DNA of 24,607 nt, from NCBI RefSeq assembly GCF_000003605.2, contig NW_003134348.1, forward strand, positions 3,421-28,027. The letters are read 5' to 3'. This DNA is from Saccoglossus kowalevskii (Eukaryota > Hemichordata > Enteropneusta > Harrimaniidae). The position numbers were made by a program, and so were the translations under genes. Position 1 is the first letter of the stretch. The number at the start of each line of letters is the position of its first letter. The notes beneath the pieces are model-generated. The model ran no database searches, was not told the DNA's origin, and worked only from the letters and a program-made list of their open reading frames with translations. Positions 1 through 12,200 of the stretch are shown one piece after another.

Positions 1-101
1 ATATACATAACATTGTAATAGCATAATATGGATGCATACAATATTATAATATAATAATAACTGGTGAAATGTTTGTTTAAACAACTTTAGTATAAACTCA
101 C
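1..101. other. Intron 26 (partial)
   Basis: AT-rich sequence following the exon 26 donor; no coding signal on either strand. The rest of the gene continues past the left edge. Confidence 0.75.
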
Positions 102-269
102 CGACAAGAATCAATCCCAATTTAGCTCTAGTGATTGCCACGTTGATTTGATGTTCGTCTGTTATAAATCCCAGGTGGTTTAGCAACCAACCACGTGATG
201 GTTTCTCCTCAATTTGATTTTTTGGAATAGATCTCACAGTGGAAAACAAAACATAATCCCACTCACTAC
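102..269 (-). CDS. HELZ2: Exon 26: helicase 2, motifs V and VI (last exon inside window)
   Basis: 168 nt (residues 3436-3491). GSEWDYVLFSTVRS (motif V) and INVAITRAKLGLILVG (motif VI, Arg3483). It ends at donor GTGAGT (101-96), phase 1, so at least one more coding exon with the C-terminal end of the helicase and the stop codon lies outside the window. Acceptor TTTACAG. Confidence 0.93.
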
Positions 270-3200
270 CTGTAAATAAACATATCTTACATAAGGTTAC
301 TAGCTTATGTTGAGAATATATCAGAGTGTCTGTGCTAGTCAAATGGAACGTAAAATGTTAGCTATTTAATCATATTTCCAAATAAAGGGCTTTTGCATCT
401 TACCTTGGCTTATAATGACTGTGCTGACATTGATTTCTGGGTATCCCTTTTCTTCTAAACGTTTAGTGATTTCAGCGCATTGGGCTCTGTATTGAGATAA
501 TATTATGATGGATCTGGATTTGACCTTGTGACGTACAACTAACGTAATGGCAATGCGCACCTAGTGAATGTAATGAAAATGAGATTAGTTATAAATACAA
601 AGGCGTATCTCAGCCTAGAATAGTGAACTTGATTGACACATATTAGGCATATAACAATATATGCTCACATACCACTTGTTCAACTTCTAGTGAATTACTT
701 TTAGATTCTTCACCCCCTTCAGCAGTAGACACAGTCAAGGACTCTTCTTTCCCAATGATATGACAGAAGACAGTTGGTGTATCTTGGTTAGGCCAGATGT
801 TAAGTCCCTGTGGTCTTTTACGAACACATTCACCAGTTACTAGTTGTCCATTATAGAATTGAGTAGATGGGAATTTACATATACCCTGGTGCTGAAAGTT
901 ATAGAATTCAGAATTCATGTGAAAAATATCAACCTAAGTATATTTCTTTCCCTCTGTGCAAAATTTGTAAAATAATTACATATTCGACTGTGAAAAAACG
1001 CCTTACTGTTTTATTTATTTGCGATAAAATGGACAAAAAAACCTTTTCAGAATAATTTGAAGGGGTCATTTCCAAAACGTAAATGATTGGCATGAACAAA
1101 TACTAGAACTAGTTATATTTTTTCAAACTAATGAATTGTTGGGCTGTACTTGTCAGTCACCGTCTTTAGTGTTATGCTAATACACTAAAAATGTTACTAA
1201 CCATTCTATATTGGTCCGTTAACATTACAGCTTTCATCTGATACTGTTCCAGTAGAGATATCTCCATTCCTAACTTCTTTGCCATCGATTCAGTGACAAT
1301 TGGACGTAGTTGACGATGGTCGCCAATAAGGACTACTTGAAGTGGCTTAGATGCTACAAGAGGTACAACAACTTCAGGTTCAGTGCACATACCACACTCA
1401 TCGACGATACACTGTTGGATGTTGCAATCAGCAAGTCGCCTTGAGCCTGCTGTACTACATGTACAAAGAATAACGTCACAATTCGTTAGCTCCTCTGCTT
1501 CTGCTTTAGAAACTGTGGATTTGTATTTCCCAATGTCTTCTCGAGTCGGCGAATAATTCTGGTCTTTGAAGAGTCTATCAAATTCCCTAATTTCCTCACT
1601 GAATTGATTTGATTTCTGTCTAATCAAGTGATGTAAAGATACACATTGATGTTCTGGAGGCATTATCACGTCACGTCTCTTGCTCCTCTGCTGTGGAGTT
1701 CCAGGAATTGGGAATTCCTTCTGCTCAATATTGTCGCTGTATACTCGGACTATTTTCATACCAAAGTCCCCCAGAGGAAGTCTTTTCAAATAACCTGTGT
1801 GTAGTGTACAAACAATAATAATTACTAGGCATCCAATCTATTTCGAACCATCCCAGATATTTTTCTTTTTAAAAAAATGCAAAATACATTCGTTCAGGAT
1901 ATATGTAAAACACAAGAAGATTAAAACACTAATTTAATACGTTTCAATGTCATCACTATAACTAGCTGTGATAATGCATTCAAAATTGTTGGTAAATAAC
2001 TGCGCTTGATAACAATTTAGGATTCTGACTGAGAATTAGCCAATGAGAATGATTTAATTTCAACCAACTGACAAGCTCGTTAAACCGTAAAGACCTATCA
2101 GCTTGTTTCTCATTTCGCCAATCATGTACAAGGCCATATCCATTGTAACCAGTTATGTACAAGGCCAATATTTACTTGAAGTAGGAGACGAAACGACTTA
2201 TCAGGTGTTCGAGTAACAGTAATATCCTAATAATATACATATAACTACTATATATAATATTATAGCTACTTACTTGTAACCACATCAATGGATTTATTAG
2301 ATGGTCCACAATATAACAACTGTTTTTTTGCTCCACTCATTTGTTTGTTCAAGTGATTAAACCAATAGGTTATGTGTACGCCAGTAACAGTTTTCCCAGT
2401 ACCTTAAATAAATATATATATATATTATTGTAAATTTGTTGGCAAAAAAATAACATACTTTTGAATAAAAAATAATATACTGTCCAACTATGTTCTCATG
2501 TCAAAAGTCTTATGTCAATTGCATTCAAACATGATTTACCTGGAGGGCCTTGAATTAGTGTAAACGGTTCGCGTAGAGCTTTTTTCACAACATCATCTTG
2601 CACACGATTTAACTTATAGAATGGATGAGATGGCTTAATTTCTGTATCCTTTACCAATAATGCTTGTTTATTTTCTGAAATAAAAAAATAAAATATACAC
2701 AAATAAAATATAGTATAATATTATTAGCAAAATGAAAATACACTGTAGTGATTGTGTGCAGCTCTTTACCTTCCATAATGATTCTCTTTCCCATGCATAT
2801 GTTTTTCACTAATTCAGATGTATTTGCAAGATTACGAATGGCATTCTCCATGCGACTGTGAGAAAAAAATACAATTTATTTAAGTATATAGTATATATAG
2901 TATAGTATATATAATATAAAAACAATTTCTGTAACTGTACTTCATTACTTTCTCTAGTGAACAAACAAAGATGACACTCAATACTTAGTAATGTTTCTTG
3001 CATCTGTATTTGATAACAAATATTCATAGGCTGTGTAAATAATTCAGCTTGAAACTCACCTATCAGAAGATGCCTTTGGGATGACTTCTACTGTACATGG
3101 GGAAAGATGTTCTGCTGGTTGACGCAATATATTATCCGGCATCTTCATTACACTTTCGTGAACCCGCAGACGAACCTCAATGAAATTCTCTGTCTCTTCA

Positions 3201-6200
3201 TCTTTTAATTGAGTAACAACACAATGACCTATCCACGTGTTTCCCTTGTTTACTCTGTCAACCGCCCGATTTCTGATAGATGGGTATCTTACACACAAGA
3301 ATCCATACAAGTGAAGTTGTCTGTCCACACAAAACTGAACTGGTAACCGCAGTGTACCAATAATTTCCTTTTGATCACCATTCCCAATTTGTGACCAACA
3401 TATCAGGATATTATTGAGTATCAATTTCTCGCCGCTGTGTACTGCTTGGTGAGCAGCTTCCATAGCAATAATTCCTTGCCAAATATTCTGGTATGAATGA
3501 AGATTGTCCCGATTCTTCAAAATTGGCACTCTTTTATTTGCAACTGCTGCAAAGCAATGCACTGGATTTCGGCGATGAGCAAGACATACATCTACTTTAG
3601 GGCTTAGATTGAAGAGTTGGATCATGGGAGTCAAAATTCCACGTTTCATTTGGGATGAGAGTTGCACTTCCACAACTTCTCCACAAGAATATGTTCTTTC
3701 GAATTCAGATGAGTGTTTTTTGGGTCCACACATTTCGACTTCTGTACAACTTGTAACGTTTCTACAAGTATGCATGTAATTATTGATGGCAGTGCTCAAT
3801 TGTGTGCCATTGCCTGCAAGTACAGCAGATACAATACGTAACCAAAGTTGAGATGGTATACATTTCACAAATCTTTGTGTTGATAGGACTACAGTTTTAT
3901 GGGTTGGCTGGACGTTATGTGCATCATTTGGAACATCAACAGTATTATCATTAGCATCATAAATCCGTTCTTTCCACTTCAATGTAACTGGACTATTGTC
4001 ACTTGTAATACTAGGTTCAGAACATGGCTGCAAGTGATTAAAGTTTGCTACACGCTCAGTCAGTGCAACCTCTTTATACCCAGGAAGATTAAGACATATT
4101 TTCTTCTCAAATGTGGCATCTACTGCAGCTAGAACACACTGAGGTTGATCTCTGAGGCTCGTTGCCAAGTATAAAGCCCTGGTGGCACGTTCAAATTCGT
4201 TAGCAGTAGCTGCTTGCTGATTACATTGTTCACAAATTTCCATGACTTCTGCACTCTCATACGGTGGTTCTTGTGACATTAAATGAGCTATCAGTAGTCG
4301 ATGTACAACTATATCTATATATCGCCGTATGGGCGATGTGAAGTGGGTATATCCTTCTGTGTTCAGAGAGAAGTGGGTTGTGTGTTCTTTGTTTATATTG
4401 TTATTTGAACTTGCATACACTGCTCGTGATTGTATTTGAAAGTAGTTATTTGTCATAATGGATAACTGGGGATGATTCTGGTCATTCAGAATTACTTCTC
4501 GTAAGTTGTTCACATCTCCATGTTGACAGAGCATTACTATCCTTTCCCATATATCATTGAAAATGTTGACATTTACATTTTCCTGGTCATTTTTTGATAG
4601 GATTTCCTCCATATTCAGAAGTTTTGCTTTTGCAGTCATGCTCACACTATTTCGTAAATGATGTTGGTGTTTTTCTTTCCAGTTCTGAAGAGCATCCGGA
4701 TTTGGGGGCAGCTGTGTTCGGAGAGGAGTACATGATGGAAAAACAGACATCAGCAATGAGGCTACTTGCATATTTGCCATTACCATCATTTCCTCTATCA
4801 TAGAATGAGCTAAAGGTGAATTCAATGTATCTTCATCATCATAGTTACAGACCAATGCTGCACTACCAAGACGACGTTCACGGCATTTTGTTGCTAAACG
4901 ATGAAGTATCAGTATACTTTGTTGCACAACAGAGCTTTTTCCATTTTTCTTTATAATGTTTTCTGCTTCAATATACGTTAGTCTTGATGTGCTTCTAATT
5001 ATACTACGACTGACCTCTGGAGTCTTCAGTATATTTGCTTCGTCATCCATAATGACTTTCAGTGTTATGACTAGTCTGTCTTCATTGGGTTGCAGACTAC
5101 ATAGATTGGCGCTTAACTGTGGTGGCAACATATGTACAGCTTTCTGTTTATGTGGGTAATTGGATGTTGCTCTACGTCTAGCCTCTTTATCAAGTTCACT
5201 CCCAGGTGGTATGAAGTAGGAAACATCAGCTATGTGAATCCCAATTCCATAAGACTTGTCTGGTAAGCATTCAACACTAAGTGCATCATCCAAATCAGTA
5301 GACTCTTCAGGGTCAACTGTGAATGTATGTAAATTGCGAAGGTCTGACCTACACGATATTTCACGTGGAGGTATTCGCCAGGAATCTGGATATAATCGTG
5401 CTACTTCTTGTTTTGCTGCCTTTGAGTATGTTTCTTTCACTCGATATGCCATCTTTAAAATTCTTGTTCCGTTGACCAGTGTGTCTCCAGGAGGAAGAAC
5501 TTCCATAACTGCACAAATAGGATAGCGGTAATGTGGATCCCAGCGGAGATATCGAACCACAAACACCTTCAAGTGACGATCACCCAAATCAATTCTTTCA
5601 AACCTTTCAATTTTGAAATGCCCACTTTTTGATAATTGACACACTGGTATTGCATGTTTAGGCCTTTCCTTACGTCCAGGACAAATCCATATCATTTTTG
5701 GCAGAACCTTAGTGAGAGGCACCATAAGATTAATAGAAAATTCATCAATAACACATGCAATTTTCATCAGCCTTGGCTTCACAGCTCTCTTCAATATTCC
5801 AACCACCTGTCCATACATTGCTCTTTCTTCATCTTCTTCACAGTCAGTTGGCAAGATTTCAACAACTACTTCATCATTGTTCAGGGCCCTCCCACATTTC
5901 AGCCTAGTACTGATTTTAATAGTTTGGTCTTCTGAATTCAGCTCCACTGCATAGTACTTATACGATTCATTATGAAAAATACATCGTTTGTATGTAGCTG
6001 GTTCTTTTTCCAACTTCTTTTCTAATAATTCAATATCATATTCTTTAATCACTGAATTGTCATCTGTTGTCAGTATTTCATCTTCATAGGGATTCCATAC
6101 ATCATCCTCTTCAGAATCATACTCATCATCATAATCTGCACCAAATCTTTGTTTCTTTCTTTTTTGCTCTCTGTCTGAAGCAATCTGCCATAAGTTAGTA

Positions 6201-9200
6201 TTGGCACCATTTCTCACTCTTTCATTGTTGCGTTCATCTGTATCTAATATATTATCAAATTCTCTGCCTTCTTGGCGTTTACGTCTGGTCTCTGTTAGTT
6301 GCCGGTCTAATTCCTGTAGTATTTTATCCTGGTCTCTTATTTCTAATACCTCTTCTTCATCATCTGACTCCCAATCATCCCACTCAACCATACTACTAGT
6401 GGCTTTATCATGTGGCAACCTGTGCTTAGGAGCTTTATCACCTGTTTCACTGAACGACAGTTCCGTAGGTTCTTGCCAAGGTCGTCGCTTGTTTGGCTCA
6501 CTCATGGGTTCACTTGATGCCATCTTCTCAGGCCCTTTATCTATGTGTCCTCTTGGGATAAACTCACTGGCCTTAGGATTGAGTTTCATTTTTGACAAAA
6601 TCTGTTGCTGTATACTTTCTATCGTTAGGGTATCAGGGTGCAAACTACTGTGTTTCTCACACTCTTGTATGTATCTTCGCCATGTCCTAGCACAGTCCTC
6701 AATAGAACACAAGGCAACAGGGTCTCCAACAACTACAAGCATTGACTGTGCACGACTTAAAGCTGTGTTCAGAAGTTTTCTATCTGTGAGAAATCCTAAA
6801 TTTAAGTTTTCTGTAGATGATTCTGCAGCATGTGTACGAACAGGACTGATAAACAGTGCACGGTACTCCTTTCCTACAATAAGAAAAACATACATATAAA
6901 TCATGGAAAAACTCATGCAATGATTAATAAAAGAAACAAATCTGCATGCTTATTTCAGAGAGGAAATTGCAGCGAATCCATCATTGAAAAGGAACAGCAC
7001 AACACTAGTTGAAGTTTGTACGAAGCCCTCAACAATTTTGCTCTGCAGTGTTTTGAGATGTACACACCATATTTCATGATTGTTCGTTATTTGAATGCAG
7101 ATGTATGGAATATATCCTTCTTAAACACATTATTTTTTACCTTGGACATTGAAAATACGGTCAACTGTGACTTCAGTCAGATATCTTTTTCGTAAAGATT
7201 GCCGGATTTGTTGTACCTGAAACATCATTACAACAAGATTTTATAACAACTATTACAACAGATTTTATAACGACTATAAACAAAGTAATTTGTTCCATAT
7301 ATTACATACTACAACAATTTCGCACCTACCTGAGTTGAATATGGGGAAATTACCCCAACTTTAGAATAATCAATCTTTCCCCAATCCTTGGGCCAATGTT
7401 TGCATAAATGTTCTACTCTGTCAGAAATCTCCATAACCTGTATTGAGAAAAAGAAATATATACATAAGTGTCAGTGTCAGTTTCATGTAAACTGAAATGA
7501 ATGATCATAATTGCATTGTAAATTAGTGCATATAAAATAATACATCACAAAATTTAACACAAACTCACTTCTGCCATGTTGCAATATGATGTGTCAACCT
7601 TCAATTCACTGCCATATGCAGAATAGAATGACAAGGGGTGAATGTCTGGATGCCCTGGCTGTGGTGGGTTGGACTTTGCTATTAACCGACTACCATAGAA
7701 CGACTTGGATATAAATTGCAGTATATCAGACTGACAGCGATAATTATCTACCATCATTATACGATAGGGTTCAGACTTAGTTCCAATATCAATATAGTAG
7801 TCACAGATTCTTTTCAGGATCGACTGGTCAAACTTGAGATTCCTGGCACATTTGGAATATACCTGTATTATAGATAAATAACAAGTGATGAATGTCTTCC
7901 TCAAAACAAAACGACTTAAGATATCATCACGAAATAAACAAATCTGACAAAAGTCCACCCATGGTACCTACATATCAAGTGTCAAACTAATTGGTCTGGT
8001 AGTTTTCATGAAGGAGTCAAAATAGAATTGTTTATGGATGGACGGACGACAGATGATGATGGACAGTCACCCATAAGAACAGCTCCATTCTGTCATCTTT
8101 TATGACAGTGGAGCTAATAAAAACGTGAAATTAAACAATCATATACCATCATCAGTACAGATTAGTTAGAAACATGGTCGATCCTACATTAATGGTATAT
8201 TATAACACTCATAACAAATTATAATAAATTTGTTACCTCTGGGCTCATCTGTTGATGGTCCCCAGCTAAAACCACCTTGGTGTTCTCTGTTGCTAGTGTC
8301 AGTGGTGTTATCGCCTCACACTCTAAAGCCTGTCCTGCTTCGTCTATAATGATATGGGTGAAGTGCCCTTCCAATCCAATCCTCTTTAATGCAACCGAGT
8401 TGGCCAATGTTGTGACAATAACCGAGTACTTCTTTATTTGGTCTATATCATCCACCATGGGCATGTGCACACACTCAACACCTCTTCTCTCTTTTATTAG
8501 ACAATATTTAAGGACAACCTCCGGAATAGACTGAACACGTATTGTTTCTGCATGAATACGCAATGGTTTGATCTCATTGATCCCTTTTTCAACCAATGGA
8601 TGTAAGTAATCTGTTATATACAAATCTGCAGCACTGTACAAATAAGCACAGAAAAATATTATTTATTGGTTTGATGTAATGCATTGTACATATATCAAAC
8701 TTCTGTTGTAGTGAAGTGTAGTGCAGTCTAAACAAGATAAGAACTAAATAATCTAATCTAAATAAATTCCCAATCGTTCATTTTAAATTGTAAAGATATT
8801 TTCTCACCTATTTGAATGTGTACATATTAACACTTTTGCTGTAGGCTGCTTCTTAACCACTTGCTCCACTGATACTGCTAGTGTGAAAGTCTTTCCAGTT
8901 CCGAATGGCCCATATATAATCAAAGCTGGTGATACTGTCTGTTTTGGTGCCAGTATCGAAGCCACAGCCTTTAGTTGGTTTTCGTTCATTTCCCTTCCTG
9001 CCACTTTAGGAACTCTGTGTGACTGAATTGGTAATCCTGGAACAACTGGGAAAATGATGTCCAGTTTATCGTCACACATGCCATCAATTGCATAATGCTG
9101 GCGACAGAATGGCACTCTGTTCAGCTTGAACTGAATGCTTACTTTAATTTTGTGGCCTGGTTTTACTGTCAAGTCTTGACAGAAACGACTACTTAGTTTG

Positions 9201-12200
9201 ATAATTAACAAGTCTTTTCGTTTACCGCCTTCAGCTATCGCTCTGGCTTCGTAAACTGTATCCTTTGTTTGACCTTGAGGCTTAATTAGTATGTCTGAGA
9301 CGCTTCTGATGATGAGTCTACCAGCATCATAGTCTTCAGATAGTTCTCTCTTCAAGAAAATTTTACTGTATAATTGGCCTTCTGGTGCATACAGTGTTGT
9401 ATTCGTAGATTCCACTGAATCATACACTTTAATTGTAGTGTCATAACTTATGCTGTGAATAGAAAAGAATTAAGATGGTTTATTACACATTGTATGCAAT
9501 AGACTGGAATTTTACAAACCTATAAATGATAAAGAATTTGCGTGGTCTACATTGGCAACTTTAGTAGATGTAAATGCATACCTTTGTAACAACTGCATTT
9601 GACTAAGTTCCTCTATGTTAAGAAGTTTATGCATCTGATGTATGTAATTTCTTTTGTTAACTTGCTCCTCACGTATGTATGTAACCTGCTCAGCAAATTC
9701 TGAAGGATCTTTATATTTTGTTAGCAGTTTACGATCAAAACTGTCAATAATGTCATCATCTCCATAGTCAATAATGTGGCTATTGGATGGATTCCATGCT
9801 TTCACATTGGTTTGTTGTCTTCGTTCTTGTAGACTGCTTACATCAGCATGATTACCAACATGCGCTGTTATTTTTTGCACTAACACAGGCTCAGACCCGA
9901 AATCAAACACTACCCACTGATGGAAACTTCCATAGGTAGTGGATTGAAAGCTAACAGTGATTATATAGTCTCCATTTTCAGTGATAAATCCACTACCTGA
10001 TGCAACTTGCAGTTCATCACTACTCGATGATAGGTAGAAGTGCTCTCTGTGAATGTCATGAAGCAGCCCAACTTGTTTCAATTGTAGCTGTAAATGAAAA
10101 TTTACTTTAGTGATAACAAAGACAACTCACTCACATTGGTGACCTTCACGATTTTTGACGAAAATGTACAGTTGAATATACCCACAAAATCACCTACCGT
10201 ATTTGATGTCAATCTAAATTCCCATGTCCAGGTTGATTGCTCAGTAATATTTTTCTCTAGTGTAGTGACTAGTTCAGTTGAACATTCACAGCTAACATTC
10301 TGTAGGCTCTCTCGCATCTAAAAAGAACAATGGCATAATTTATTACTTCTTTCTTAAAATACTTCAATATTGTAAAATAACATTAATCATTTAAACCAGA
10401 CTTACAATATTATTTTCATTCAAGTACTTCTCAAGGATTTTGTCAACAAAAGAATACAGATGAGTTTCTTTTGCTCGCTTCATTTTCATTTTGCGATGGT
10501 CTTTTCTTTCACGCCATTCTGCCAATTCTTCTTCACTATGTGCATAACCACACTCTCCATATGGGCATGAATCTTTGTGCTTAGATTCTCTGAAAATACA
10601 ATATATTTATGGTTTAATTAAATTTCAAAAACAATTTGATATCTGCTGGTCGTAAATCATATCTTGAATAAATGTGTGCATTTTTAGCTGCATTTGTAAT
10701 AAAATAAACAAGTTCAATGAGTGGGTGCTGTAATGGTTCATCAGACACTCACTGTTTTTGCTATGGAAGACAAATATTTAATAAAGAAATATTTTCTAAA
10801 AAGGCAATCTTCAGTATATATTAATCAAGATGTATGTTTCACTATACAAGAGATTTAGTTTCTACTACTATTTGAAAGTAATGTGCATTTTAATGCTGCC
10901 TGTGTGACCAAAGAACAGTCACTTAGAGACTGACCATTTTTACAATATGGTGTAATAAAATGAAATGTACCTTGGACATATTTGAAGGTTTTTTGTATTC
11001 CATGGTGGTGGTCTATATTGCCATTCATGTTCTCTATCTTTATCGGTCATCACTCTTTGTTTGTGTTTGGAGGACGTACAGTGTTGTTGAAAGTTGATTT
11101 TAGTATCACAGCTTTTACCACAATAATCACAGTAGTATGCACTGATCAAATGTTTGTTAAGATCTAACTGAGTCTTGATTTGATGTGGTAGCATTTCATT
11201 CTGTTCATGAGTTTTTGTCTGTTTCACTGGAATGTGCATCATCTTCTGTAAATCTTCTCTTTTAAGTACTACAAAAACAAAACAAAAATAAAAACAAAAT
11301 AGTGAATTATAACTCACGAAGAACATTATGTAGGTCACAAATGCACTCCGATGCTAAACATTGTTGGTGACCTACCATCATACTTCGCTTGCCATTTCCA
11401 TAAGGTCATCTCTTCATCACTATGTGGATTCATGCAATCTCCTCCTTTTAATATTTGATAATGATCTTTTCCCAAAGCTGCATGTTTGCACATCGATAAC
11501 AGTTGATACTGCTTAGGAATACTGTTAACAGCTATCCATTTCCTCTTCAAGTTTAACAGTAATTCCATATTACTAGCTTCCCATTTGTGTAGACCATTGT
11601 CACAGTGGCCTTGCATTCGGCTGCTTTCGTCAACTAGTTTTCCATTTGTTTTCCAGCATTCTTTACATACACACTTCAACTGAAATGGCATATTCTTTCC
11701 ATCTCTGTGCTCATCTTGCGGGGCCTGGTACAGGGATGCTGCGACAATATGTTCTCGTGTAATATCTGAATCAGCCTCCAATTCCCATACCAGCTTCTCT
11801 GCAACTGAGTGAGCGAAAACACACTCAGACTTTTTATTGTCAATGTTTTTGTGAAGTATGCGACGACATAGTTGAAACTGTTTGTTATGTTCTGCTTTTG
11901 GGTGCACCGTCCCAATCCTAGAATATACAGCTCCTTGTTCAGTCTCCACCAAATGCATCATCATTCTGTTTTGCTGCAGTGAATGACTACATTGACGTTT
12001 TCTCTGGAAATCTTGTATGCAAATCTTGGACGATTCTTCAAAACATTTTTTACAACAGAACAGGAAGTTTCCCTTGCAATGCTCAAGGAGAGCTTTCACT
12101 CGTTCTTGTTGTTCGTCGGTCAATTTTGGCACAAGTGACCTACCAACAGTGTTGTGTGCTTTATTTGGCAAACATACTTCATTAGCAACAGTCATCTCTG

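Noticed and set aside
6201-6899. 232-codon plus-strand ORF rich in Ser and Leu
   Set aside because: Exactly antisense to the acidic linker and motif VI in exon 19, whose reading is supported by conserved motifs; the plus reading has no recognisable domain.
8277-8534. 85-codon plus-strand ORF
   Set aside because: Antisense shadow of the DEAG exon 15.
9512-9520. Alternative exon 13 donor ATAG|GTTTGT
   Set aside because: Joining it to the exon 14 acceptor gives a stop codon at once; the donor six bases downstream on the minus strand is 4 bases away in coordinates and keeps the frame.
10129-10134. Second GTGAGT donor after exon 12
   Set aside because: It would shift the frame into exon 13; the upstream GTGAGT is phase 0 as required.
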